Shown in pieces: positions 18,568 to 27,156 of a DNA stretch of 60,148 nt. The translations under genes and the position numbers were made by a program. The notes under the pieces are model-generated. The model searched no databases, was not told the DNA's origin, and was given only the letters and a program-made list of their open reading frames with translations. The stretch is taken from the NCBI GenBank assembly GCA_028280445.1, contig JANQLU010000092.1, forward strand, positions 1 through 60,148. Direction: 5' to 3'. The DNA is from Pirellulaceae bacterium. GTDB taxonomy: Bacteria > Planctomycetota > Planctomycetia > Pirellulales > Pirellulaceae. How positions within the stretch are numbered: the first letter of the stretch is position 1; every line of letters starts with the position of its first letter.

Positions 18568-20153
18568 GACGTCATTGGAAAAAAGTCGTTGTACTGGTCT
18601 TGGTTTTGGGAATCGGCATTTGGAGTTTTTTCTATTTTCGAGCAAATTCCGACATCAAACCTGGAGTTCCGGTACTCGATAAATCAGTGGAAACGACAGT
18701 ATTGTTAGGACCTGCCGATGACAATGGAGACATCGACTATGTTGCCGCACTCAATCAAAAACACTCTCAAGGCGTGACTCCCAAAAGCAACGCCGTTGTC
18801 GCCTTGATCAACGCGATTGGACCGGAACTGCGGGGAGTGCCGTTAAGCAGCCGTTTTTATCGTGAATTGGGCATCAAACGTCTGGACGACAACAAACAGT
18901 ATTATCAATCCTTTGATAACTGGTTGAAAAAAAGCTCTTTGATCAGCAACGCGAATCCTGTTGGCGATCCGAATTGGACTCGATATGACTATTGCCTGGA
19001 TCACTATTGGAACGCCAAGGATTTCCCAAAAATCAACCAGTGGGTGGATGAAAACACAAACAGTCTGAATTGGATCGAACAAAGTACTCGACGACCGAAT
19101 TACTTTGTACCTTTGGAACATTCCACCAAACGTGTTGGGGCAAGTTTAATACATGCCGAACCGCCCTACATTGACGCAATGAGGCCAGTCGCACGGCTTC
19201 TGGCTATCCGTGCGAAACGTGAACTCCCAGCCGGCAACTACGGCAATTGGAAGAAAGATGTCTTGACGATCTATCGATTGGCCAACGCGCTGGGAAAAGG
19301 CCCCACACTAAGAGAATTCATGATTGCAATTGGTGTGACGGATCTCGCAGATTTCGAGATCGTCAATGCAACCCAGTCAGGTAAATTGACGCCCGATCAA
19401 CTAAAAGATATTCGAACTGAAATCGAACGGTTGCAACCCATTCCGTTTCCCCGACAAGGAATTGTCTGCAAACAATACTCCGGATTGGAGTTGCTCCAAA
19501 TCATCGGGCGGACGGGATCCTTAAAGCACGCACTGGAAAGCAATGGTATCGATAGCTCCGATTGTCCTGCCAAATTGCCTGCTGATTTGAATGAGGCTGC
19601 AAAGGTTTGGAATCACTGGTGGGGCAAGATGCGCAAAACTCTGAATTTCAAAAACATGGAAGATAGGTATGAGGCCATTGAAGCGTTTGACGATGAGTTC
19701 GAAAAAAATCTTGGCGGAGAAACAGAGTCGCCCAGAGGCATTTCCAGTTGGCTGGTGAGTCGGAAAACTCATGGCAAAAATTTGGGACGGTTTTTAGTTT
19801 CGCGAAGTATTCCGTCACTTGCGATGTGGCAGAATACGTGGAATCGAGTCCACACCGCGCGAAAAATGGCTTCGTTGGCGATTTCTCTTGAGATTTATCG
19901 ACAAAAAACCGGTAAATACCCGTCAAATCTGAACCAACTCGTACCGGATATCATTCCGGCACTTCCCGTTGATTATTATCGCAACAAGCCGTTTGGCTAC
20001 CATCTACAAAAGACAGGGTATTTGCTCTATTCCTATGGCGCCGACGGAATCGACCATGGAGGTGAAAAATTCCGAAGAGGAATTGGCAGCGATCTGTTGA
20101 TGGAAAACTACCAACCAAAAACTTTTGAACAATTTCAAAAGGAAAACAAATAG
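18564..20153 (+). CDS. Membrane-anchored protein of unknown function with pseudopilin-like C-terminus
   Basis: A 529-residue protein with one N-terminal transmembrane helix (residues 8-27) and the rest predicted outside. No catalytic motif was recognised. The last 90 residues (MASLAISLEIYRQKTGKYPS, then LPVDYYRNKPFGY and LLYSYGADGIDHGGEKF) resemble the C-terminal part of type II secretion pseudopilins, where a YPS turn and a GxDGxxDxGG calcium-site-like motif recur. Such tails appear in large planctomycete-specific families, probably as a reused fold and not as a pilus. It is translationally coupled to the double-DUF1080 protein. The stop codon abuts the stop of ispH on the other strand with no base between them. 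Confidence 0.7.
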   Translation: MRRHWKKVVVLVLVLGIGIWSFFYFRANSDIKPGVPVLDKSVETTVLLGPADDNGDIDYVAALNQKHSQGVTPKSNAVVALINAIGPELRGVPLSSRFYRELGIKRLDDNKQYYQSFDNWLKKSSLISNANPVGDPNWTRYDYCLDHYWNAKDFPKINQWVDENTNSLNWIEQSTRRPNYFVPLEHSTKRVGASLIHAEPPYIDAMRPVARLLAIRAKRELPAGNYGNWKKDVLTIYRLANALGKGPTLREFMIAIGVTDLADFEIVNATQSGKLTPDQLKDIRTEIERLQPIPFPRQGIVCKQYSGLELLQIIGRTGSLKHALESNGIDSSDCPAKLPADLNEAAKVWNHWWGKMRKTLNFKNMEDRYEAIEAFDDEFEKNLGGETESPRGISSWLVSRKTHGKNLGRFLVSRSIPSLAMWQNTWNRVHTARKMASLAISLEIYRQKTGKYPSNLNQLVPDIIPALPVDYYRNKPFGYHLQKTGYLLYSYGADGIDHGGEKFRRGIGSDLLMENYQPKTFEQFQKENK

Positions 20154-21095
20154 CTACTCCGTTTTCTGCAGCGGCCGTAAAACTTTCGGAAGTGGGAAAT
20201 GGACTTCTTCATTGCGAATCACGCGTGGCTCGACCTTGGCGTCAAATTTTTCGATTAACAGATCAATGCATTGTTGGACGACCGTTTCCGGTGCGCTTGC
20301 ACCGGCGGTAATTAAGACCGTGTGCTGGGGCTCAAACCAGCTGAAATCGATATCGGCAGGTCCATCAATCAAGTAGGCTGCGATTCCTTTTTCCATTGCC
20401 AGTTCGCGCAGGCGTTGGCTGTTGGAACTGTTTTGACTGCCCAGGACCAGGCAAATATCTGCTTCCGGTGCCAGAATCCCGACCGCTTCCTGACGATTTT
20501 GGGTGGCGTAGCAAATATCGTCTTTGGGTGGATTGTGAAGATGTGGAAATCGTTCGCGCAATCGCGTGATGATTCGATTGGCGTCATCGACGGACAAAGT
20601 TGTTTGGGTCAGGTAGGCCACTTTGGCATCGTCTGCGACCTCAAGTTTGTCGACATCCTCGACCGTCTCCACGAGGATCATCGCTTCAGGTGCTTCGCCC
20701 ATCGTGCCGAGCACCTCGTCGTGCCCTTCGTGGCCGATCAGAAAAATCGTGTAACCTTCGCGGGCGAATTTGATCGCTTCGAGATGAACTTTCGTGACCA
20801 ACGGACAAGTGGCGTCGATCGCGTTTAAATTTCGTTCTTTGGCGATGCGGCGAATCTCCGGTGATACGCCATGGGCGGAAAACAGCAAATTGGAACCCAT
20901 CGGCACTTCGGCCAGATCGTCAACAAACACCGCGCCTTTGTCACGAAACGACTCGACAACATATTTGTTGTGAACGATCTCGTGGTAAACATAAATGGGA
21001 TCGCCCAACGCCTGGAGCGCCAAATCGAGGCTTTCAATCGCCATGTTGACGCCAGCACAAAATCCGCGGGGGCTCGCCAGCAAAATCTTCATCAT
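20154..21095 (-). CDS. ispH: 4-hydroxy-3-methylbut-2-enyl diphosphate reductase
   Basis: The last enzyme of the MEP isoprenoid pathway, a [4Fe-4S] protein making IPP and DMAPP. The three cluster cysteines are seen at C13 (SPRGFCAG), C97 (IDATCPLVTKVH) and C195 (DDICYATQNRQ), with the active-site histidines near H42 and H75 and in the GHEGH loop. At 313 residues it is of typical length. AGGAG lies 5 bases before the first of two adjacent ATGs, so either could be used. It diverges from a squalene/phytoene-synthase-like gene, so two isoprenoid-family genes share one 245-base upstream region. Confidence 0.97.
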   Translation of the reverse strand: MMKILLASPRGFCAGVNMAIESLDLALQALGDPIYVYHEIVHNKYVVESFRDKGAVFVDDLAEVPMGSNLLFSAHGVSPEIRRIAKERNLNAIDATCPLVTKVHLEAIKFAREGYTIFLIGHEGHDEVLGTMGEAPEAMILVETVEDVDKLEVADDAKVAYLTQTTLSVDDANRIITRLRERFPHLHNPPKDDICYATQNRQEAVGILAPEADICLVLGSQNSSNSQRLRELAMEKGIAAYLIDGPADIDFSWFEPQHTVLITAGASAPETVVQQCIDLLIEKFDAKVEPRVIRNEEVHFPLPKVLRPLQKTE

Positions 21096-21340
21096 TTTTT
21101 CTCCTGTTTCTATCTTAGCGTTTTATCATTGCGTTCGTCAGATAGAAACAATCTGAACCGGCTCGTTTTGCAATGACGATTTTATTAACGGTGAAAAATC
21201 CGTTATCCTAGTGCCTGTCGCACTCACGGAGCGGACGGTTTATTTCCGAACAAACGGCAAAAGCGACAAAAAACACTACAACTCATCGAAAAAACGCTCT
21301 CGCTTTTTTTTCAATACCAATTAATTAACCGAAAATAGTC

Positions 21341-22285
21341 ATGGAACATCACGAAAATCAGTCAGACACCTACGTGACACCGACTCAGAAAACGCTACTC
21401 AAGGGATACAACGAATGTCGCAGTTTTGTTCGCGAAAATTGCGCCGAATTCAAATGGGCTTTTTCAAATCTCAGTGGCGAGAAACGAAACGCAATCTGGT
21501 GCCTGCTGGACTACGCCGGACGATGCTATCAATTGTTGGGACTGGATCAGGGCTCGGACGAAGCGGAAAAGATTCAAAAGGGTTGGCGCGAAGAGAACGA
21601 AGATTGGTTTAACGGCAAATATCGTTCGCCGCGACTGGTCTCGCTACTGGATTCCATGACCAAGTTCGACGTGGATCAACGATACTTGGTGCAGATGCTC
21701 GAAGCCGTCGAACAATGGTTGTCCCAGCGAGAATTTGCCACCGTGGCCGATTTCGACAGATTCGCCAACAATCTTGGCGGATCGATGGTCAATGCGTTGC
21801 TGCAAATCGTGGAATGCGAACCGGGTGCCGACCCGGAACACATCAATCATTGTGCCAATCAGATCGGCAAATCAATTGCCATTGCGCAGATTTTGTCGCG
21901 GTTTCGAACCAATTTAAAACGGGGGCGTGTCTTTTTACCCCAAGACATGATCCAACAAAGCGGCTGTCGAATCAGTGATTTGTGTATGGGTCGCGGTGGA
22001 CCGGCATTTGATAAACTGATTGCCGGTATCGTCAAAGACTCGGAAAGTGAGTTGCTGCAAGGTGCCGAGTTGCTCGGCGATGTTTCGTTTGACGGCCAAC
22101 GCGTCCTCAAATCGCTGCTTTCATTGACCATGCGTTTGCTTGAAAAAATTAAATCGGATCCATCGGCGATTTTGCAAGGTCCGGTTGAATTGACGACAGG
22201 CGAACAGTTCAAATTTCAATTGCGACACATCCTGGGCATCGAAGGTAAACCGTATTTTACGAATGTGGCAACAGCCCACCATTGA
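21341..22285 (+). CDS. Squalene/phytoene synthase-family protein lacking both aspartate-rich motifs
   Basis: A 314-residue all-helical protein with the spacing and framework of head-to-head prenyl synthases. Residues about 44-66 (LSGEKRNAIWCLLDYAGRCY) match the LP-x-x-KR-x-A-x-x-x-x-Y-x-F-x-R block, and residues about 176-205 (a Gln-poor helix, then LKRGRVFLPQDMI and SGC) match the RGR-x-YLP block. In active enzymes the first block ends in DDxxD and the second in RDxxED; here they read YQLLG and RFRTN, so the Mg2+-diphosphate ligands are missing. It is therefore probably a non-catalytic homologue, perhaps a regulatory or scaffold subunit. It diverges from ispH. Family membership is moderately secure; loss of activity is inference from the missing residues. 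Confidence 0.65.
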   Translation: MEHHENQSDTYVTPTQKTLLKGYNECRSFVRENCAEFKWAFSNLSGEKRNAIWCLLDYAGRCYQLLGLDQGSDEAEKIQKGWREENEDWFNGKYRSPRLVSLLDSMTKFDVDQRYLVQMLEAVEQWLSQREFATVADFDRFANNLGGSMVNALLQIVECEPGADPEHINHCANQIGKSIAIAQILSRFRTNLKRGRVFLPQDMIQQSGCRISDLCMGRGGPAFDKLIAGIVKDSESELLQGAELLGDVSFDGQRVLKSLLSLTMRLLEKIKSDPSAILQGPVELTTGEQFKFQLRHILGIEGKPYFTNVATAHH

Positions 22286-22305
22286 TGAATGACGTGAGTA
22301 GTCAT

Positions 22306-22374
22306 GTGAGCGGCAAGGCGCTAGCCGCCGGTTCGTTAGCGCTTCGTACCGGCGGCTAGCGCCTTGCCGCTCAC
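22306..22374. repeat. REPIN-like palindrome, family C copy 1
   Basis: Perfect 27-base arms (22306-22332 and 22348-22374, containing GCGGCAAGGCGCTAGCCGCC) with a 15-base loop. It lies between two convergent genes and could also act as a terminator. A second, decayed copy is at 40701-40769. Confidence 0.9.
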
Positions 22375-22434
22375 AGGATCAGGCTCGGCCGCCAACCTCG
22401 CCATCCCGAAATGTGATACGAGCTATTGATTTAC

Positions 22435-23478
22435 TCAACCATTTAGTTTTCTGGCAAACATCAAAAACGCGTACCCCAAATATGCTGCGGCACCGCTGTA
22501 GGCGATTTTTCCCGTTCCGACGGCCAAGGTGGTCAAAAACGGGGGCGCGAAAAAACCGCCGATGATTCCAAACATGGAAATCAACAGCGCACCGCCGGTC
22601 AGTGCACACGAAATGATGTGAACATTTTTGATGGCGTGGCGTTTGGTATAGGTTTGCCAATGTCCCAACAACAATGCTTGTGGAATCATAAAACCATAAA
22701 ACAGGACAAAAATGATTGGCAATATCACCACAATGAAGCCGAGCCAAACCATCATGCCACCGCAGGCGAGAAGCGACAACAGAAATGACAGGATCGGGCC
22801 AGCGATAATCGCGATGGTGTAATTCGAAGGTGTGATTTTTTCGTCACGACTTTCTTGCCAAATCAATCCCATCACAATCACAATGCCGATCACCATGCCC
22901 CAGAGCAAAATGTCGGCGACGCCCGAGACAACACGGAAAATGAAAAACGGTCCGCGCGTTGAGAACAAATCAAATGTCGACGACGAACGTATGATCGATT
23001 CGGCAGCCAGGATCCCGACCATGTAGGTTACCGCGCTGATGAGCGACAGGCATGCCAAAGCCAATAACATGTACGCGGCCAAGTTGAGCATCATCGGTTG
23101 AACGGGAAACGAACGAACAACGACTTTTTTAACCTGGTCTTTGGGGCGCGGTTTAACCTTGGGCTGTTGAACAGGCATGACGGGATCGTTCATCACGATG
23201 TCCCCGAGTTCCAGGTTATGCAGATCTTCGGGGCCGCTCGGTGATGGTGCGGCAGGCGGGGGAGCAGGATTTGCCGGTGGCGGGGTGTTGTCGGCCGAGG
23301 GAGTAAAAAGCCCTTTGAGTTTTTGAGCTTCGAACCATTGCTGGCTGTTGAGTTTGCTGACCGCGGTTCTGGGATTGATTTTTCCCTGATCAGCGAGTTG
23401 TTTGAGTTGGCTGCCGGTGTAGGGGCCATAAGACTGGTTGTTAATTCGGACGACCCATTCTTTTTTTTCTTGTGCCAT
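22435..23478 (-). CDS. GYF-domain multi-pass membrane protein
   Basis: A 347-residue protein. Residues about 8-60 form a GYF_2 domain (WVVRINNQSYGPYTGSQLKQ, then a KINPRTAVSK strand), a bacterial peptide-binding module often attached to membrane proteins. A Pro-rich linker (about 60-115) leads to five or six transmembrane helices (about 135-340) separated by short loops and Gly-rich turns. No transporter or enzyme signature was seen in the membrane part. The ATG at 23478 lacks a strong Shine-Dalgarno. A family A palindrome separates it from the MutS-like gene upstream, and a family C palindrome lies past its stop. Likely an inner-membrane protein that recruits a cytoplasmic Pro-rich partner, by analogy only. 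Confidence 0.75.
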   Translation of the reverse strand: MAQEKKEWVVRINNQSYGPYTGSQLKQLADQGKINPRTAVSKLNSQQWFEAQKLKGLFTPSADNTPPPANPAPPPAAPSPSGPEDLHNLELGDIVMNDPVMPVQQPKVKPRPKDQVKKVVVRSFPVQPMMLNLAAYMLLALACLSLISAVTYMVGILAAESIIRSSSTFDLFSTRGPFFIFRVVSGVADILLWGMVIGIVIVMGLIWQESRDEKITPSNYTIAIIAGPILSFLLSLLACGGMMVWLGFIVVILPIIFVLFYGFMIPQALLLGHWQTYTKRHAIKNVHIISCALTGGALLISMFGIIGGFFAPPFLTTLAVGTGKIAYSGAAAYLGYAFLMFARKLNG

Positions 23479-23520
23479 ATTATGGACTTCAATACCTCGC
23501 TAATGTTTTGCAATAAACGA

Positions 23521-23600
23521 AATCACAACCCGACGCGTGAGCGAGGGACCAAGTTTTACTGCGCGTTTGCGGTCCCTCGCTCACGCTTCGGGTTACGATT
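23521..23600. repeat. REPIN-like palindrome, family A copy 2
   Basis: Arms 23521-23550 and 23571-23600 pair at 27 of 30 positions around a 20-base loop. The sequence core is the same as at 17140. It lies between two genes on the minus strand, upstream of the GYF-domain gene. Confidence 0.9.
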
Positions 23601-23687
23601 GCAATCAGATGTGAATCTACTGCAGTTCGATCCGCGTAGGACATTATCGTTAGAAAAACAAGATAGCAGAACAAGTTTATCGTGAAA

Positions 23688-25562
23688 TTATTGATCCGCG
23701 ATTTTTATGCCAACCAATTTCAGCAATTTCAAAGCATTGGTCGTTGGAGAAACCCCGTCCCGCATGATGTAATCAAATTCCATGACTTCTTCCCCATCGC
23801 GTTCGAAAAACTGTTCGCGAAAATGAACGGTCTGACAGCTTTCACCCAAACTGTTCTGATTGGCCAACTCCAAATCATGAGTAGAGATGGCACCAATTGC
23901 ATCGGCACTCATCAACGATTTGACGACTTGAGTGACCGCAATATGGCGTTCCGCGGAATTGGTTCCTTGCAAAATCTCGTCCAGTAAAAACAACATTGGC
24001 CGTGTCGCTGCATCGTCGTTTGCCATATCAATGACTTCTTTGAGACGCTTTAACTCGGCCATGAAAAACGAAACACCGCCGGCCAGGTGATCGTGGATTC
24101 GCATACTCGACTCGATGCGAATGGGTGAACAACTCATCGCGTCGGCACAAACGACACTGCCCATTTGTGCAAGAACAACATTAACTCCGACGCTCCGCAG
24201 CAACGTGCTTTTTCCCGACATGTTGGAGCCGGTCACCAACAGGACACTCCCCGGCGGTCCGATCGTCACATCGTTGCAAACGCGAGTTTGATCGAGCAAC
24301 GGATGTCCCAATTGTTGGGCGACAATCTGCAGCCGATCATGGGGACAATTTTTCACGGTTGGGAATTTCCATTGCGGGTGATCCGAAGCTAGTTTGCCTA
24401 GCGCAGTGAGACATTCCCATTGTCCGAGCGAGTCGAACCATCCGACGACGAATTTTCCATGTTTCTTTTTCCAGTTTTCCAGCAAGTACAAAACATGAAC
24501 GTCCCAACAAAATAAAAATTGCAGGAACAGATACAGCAAGAACCCCATGCCGCTGCGACGCAAGTTGGCCAGTGAAATAATGGCTTCTAAACTCGTCAAT
24601 CGTCCCGGAGCACCGTGTTTGGGATCGATCATTTCATTCTGTAACTGGACGAGCAACTCGGATTTCGCTTCGAATTTTTGAATGTCTCCAAACAGTTTTC
24701 CGTAGACGTCGGTTTCTTTTTTCTTGGAGGAAACCGAATTAAAGATCTGGTGGATGCGGCCGGCAAAAAAAACACTCCACAAGAAACAACCGGCGATGGC
24801 GGCCAACACGATGGGGCCGGAAATTTCGATTGGCAAAATTCGGCTGAACAATGTGATCAGTGCAAACAGCGTGGTGACGGCCAGTATCCTCGCGCCCCAC
24901 AAAATCCAAATTCGGTGCAACAACCAATTGGGACTTTCCGCCCACCGCACAAATTCCGCAGGCCCACTGGGACTGGCGCCAAGGTATTCACAATCGAGTT
25001 CGAAATGATCTCGCCAAGTGTCACAGGGCTTCAGTTCTGCAACTGCCGCTTGTCTGGCAACAATCGTACCAACATCGGCGCCATCGGCGATCCAGTTTCG
25101 CAGATGTTCTACTCCCTGTGGCGTGTAAACGGTACCGATCAACTGGCACAACGACTCGTTGCCGAACAAATCGAGGTCTTTGGATACATTTTCAAATTTT
25201 TTGGGTGCGGGAATATCGGAATCAGGCAACGATGCCCAATCCCGCTGGAGTCGCCAAATCGAACGTTTGGCCGCATGCAGTTTGATCCGCGCGGACTCCA
25301 ATGCAATTTCGATATTGGAATGAACGGCGGCAACCGCCAGAAAAACGATAAAGATCAATCCCCCCAACCAAAACCACGGGTCCCGTACGTCGAGCACATA
25401 CATGAATCCCATGGCGACGATTGCGATCGAGAGCAAAAAAAGACCACCGCGCACGTAAGACAAAATGCTCCAGCGGCGGCCTAGAGAATCGATGATTTGT
25501 TTATTGTTGACGCAAATCTGCTCGTAACGATTGATCGACAAATCTGTTTTCGGTGAGTCCAT
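23688..25562 (-). CDS. Membrane-anchored MutS-family ATPase
   Basis: A 624-residue protein whose C-terminal third is a MutS ABC-type ATPase. It has P-loop TGSNMSGKSTLLRSVGVN near residue 445, Walker B LLFLLDEILQGTNSAERH with the signature following, and the switch ISTHDLELA. The mismatch-reading domain I with its Phe-x-Glu is absent. Instead there are about five hydrophobic segments: two near residues 35-85, two near 215-275 and one near 350-370. The clamp/lever helices lie between. This arrangement is known for poorly studied MutS-like proteins in planctomycetes and Bacteroidetes. Its substrate is unknown and classical mismatch repair is unlikely. The ATG at 25562 is chosen over an upstream in-frame TTG at 25577. 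It follows glutamate dehydrogenase by 41 bases. Confidence 0.85.
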   Translation of the reverse strand: MDSPKTDLSINRYEQICVNNKQIIDSLGRRWSILSYVRGGLFLLSIAIVAMGFMYVLDVRDPWFWLGGLIFIVFLAVAAVHSNIEIALESARIKLHAAKRSIWRLQRDWASLPDSDIPAPKKFENVSKDLDLFGNESLCQLIGTVYTPQGVEHLRNWIADGADVGTIVARQAAVAELKPCDTWRDHFELDCEYLGASPSGPAEFVRWAESPNWLLHRIWILWGARILAVTTLFALITLFSRILPIEISGPIVLAAIAGCFLWSVFFAGRIHQIFNSVSSKKKETDVYGKLFGDIQKFEAKSELLVQLQNEMIDPKHGAPGRLTSLEAIISLANLRRSGMGFLLYLFLQFLFCWDVHVLYLLENWKKKHGKFVVGWFDSLGQWECLTALGKLASDHPQWKFPTVKNCPHDRLQIVAQQLGHPLLDQTRVCNDVTIGPPGSVLLVTGSNMSGKSTLLRSVGVNVVLAQMGSVVCADAMSCSPIRIESSMRIHDHLAGGVSFFMAELKRLKEVIDMANDDAATRPMLFLLDEILQGTNSAERHIAVTQVVKSLMSADAIGAISTHDLELANQNSLGESCQTVHFREQFFERDGEEVMEFDYIMRDGVSPTTNALKLLKLVGIKIADQ

Positions 25563-25603
25563 CGAGGCTCGCTTCAATTCAAGGAACAGGCCGTCGGGAG
25601 CGG

Positions 25604-26866
25604 CTAAATTCCAGCTAATTCCGTGGCACGAACGACGCGTCGAATGGCAATCATGAATGCCGCAGTTCGGAAACTCACTTTGCGTTCGGTCGATTCTTGC
25701 CAGACATCTTCAAACGCTTTCGAAAGTACTGAATCCAGTTGTTGGCGAACACGGTTTAAATCCCAGCTGTAATACTGTCGGTTTTGAACCCACTCGAAAT
25801 ACGAGACGGTCACACCTCCGGCATTGGCCAAAATATCTGGCAATACGATCGTCCCTTTGGCTTCGAGAATCGGGTCGGCACCGGCTGTGACGGGACCATT
25901 GGCACCTTCGATAATAAACTGGGCTTTGATTCGTTCCGCGTTGTTTCGGGTAATACAACCTCCGAGGGCTGCGGGAATCAACATTTCGACATCGAGTTCC
26001 AATAGCTCTTCGTTCGAAATTTTGTCCGCCTCTTTATAGCCTTCTAAAGATTTATTCTCGATCACGTACCGCAATGCATCGGGGATATTGATTCCGTCAG
26101 CTCGGTAATATCCGCCGCTGACATCGCTGATTGCAACGATTTGGAATTCGGATTCGTGCATGTATTTTGCGGCATGCGAGCCGACGTTGCCGAATCCCTG
26201 GATGGCAACGCGAATGTCTTGCGGCCGGCGTCCGAGTCGGTTTAAAAGTTTAAATGCCAGAATCCCGACTCCACGACCGGTTGCTTCTTCGCGTCCGAGT
26301 GCACCATAGTCTTCGACAGGTTTCCCGGTAATACAGGCCGGGCTAAATCCGTGATACTTTTCAAATTGGTTTCGCATCCAAGCCATGACTTCGGAATTGG
26401 TTCCCATGTCGGGCGCGGGGATGTCTTTGTCGGGGCCAATAATTTCGTGAATCTGGTCAATGAATTTTCGTGTCACGCGCTGCAACTCTTTTCGAGTCAA
26501 TTTGCGGGGGTCGACACAGATGCCCCCTTTCGCACCGCCATAGGGAATGTTGACGACGGCCGTTTTCCAGGTCATCAGCGAAGCCAGCGCGCGAACTTCG
26601 TCCAAGTCGACCTCCCAGTGATAACGCAGCCCCCCTTTCATCGGACCTCGGGCGTTATTGTGTTGGACCCGAAAACCGACCAGCGTCTGGAGCGAGCCAT
26701 CATCCATCTCAACCGGAACTTCGACGGTCATTTCGCGTTTGGGCATTTTCAGCATTTCACGCTTGCTGGGGTCCAGTTCGAGTTGGTCTGCCGCGCGGTC
26801 GAAATACCAGGCAACCGCCTCACTGGCGGTCATGGGGCGTTCATCTTTTATCAAAGTGTCGTTCAT
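25604..26866 (-). CDS. Glutamate dehydrogenase (Glu/Leu/Phe/Val family)
   Basis: Interconverts glutamate and 2-oxoglutarate plus ammonia with NAD(P). Residues about 60-110 carry the substrate-binding GPMKGGLRYH and the catalytic-lysine segment WKTAVVNIPYGGAKGG. PAPDMGTNSEVMAWM follows near 150. The Rossmann nucleotide-binding turn is VAIQGFGNVGSHAA near 215, with ISDVSGGYY beyond it. The family's C-terminal ADILANAGGVTVSYFEWVQN motif is present as DILANAGGVTVSYFEWVQN. At 420 residues from the ATG at 26866 it is typical of the small hexameric class. An upstream TTG at 26887 would add seven residues. Cofactor preference and gdhA versus gudB naming cannot be settled by eye. Confidence 0.95.
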   Translation of the reverse strand: MNDTLIKDERPMTASEAVAWYFDRAADQLELDPSKREMLKMPKREMTVEVPVEMDDGSLQTLVGFRVQHNNARGPMKGGLRYHWEVDLDEVRALASLMTWKTAVVNIPYGGAKGGICVDPRKLTRKELQRVTRKFIDQIHEIIGPDKDIPAPDMGTNSEVMAWMRNQFEKYHGFSPACITGKPVEDYGALGREEATGRGVGILAFKLLNRLGRRPQDIRVAIQGFGNVGSHAAKYMHESEFQIVAISDVSGGYYRADGINIPDALRYVIENKSLEGYKEADKISNEELLELDVEMLIPAALGGCITRNNAERIKAQFIIEGANGPVTAGADPILEAKGTIVLPDILANAGGVTVSYFEWVQNRQYYSWDLNRVRQQLDSVLSKAFEDVWQESTERKVSFRTAAFMIAIRRVVRATELAGI

Positions 26867-27156
26867 TTTTACGCCAAAAGTTGGCAAGAAATTGGAGTGA
26901 AGTTCATGAAATACGGGGTTTCAAAGCCAACGCTGGTGCTTCGTCCGTCTTTCTACATTTTTGCTAGTAAAATAAGATTAGAGCAGAAAAAATAGGATTT
27001 TCCGATACGATAACTTTACGTCTCGTTTTCGCATATCCTGAATTGAATAAATCGGACAAATTATTTGCCGACATTACTTGCCCGCGTTCCTTGCCGACAT
27101 CAGCAGATAACGGCTGATGCCGGATAGATCACAAACTTTGGCGACCGAGTCGTTTC

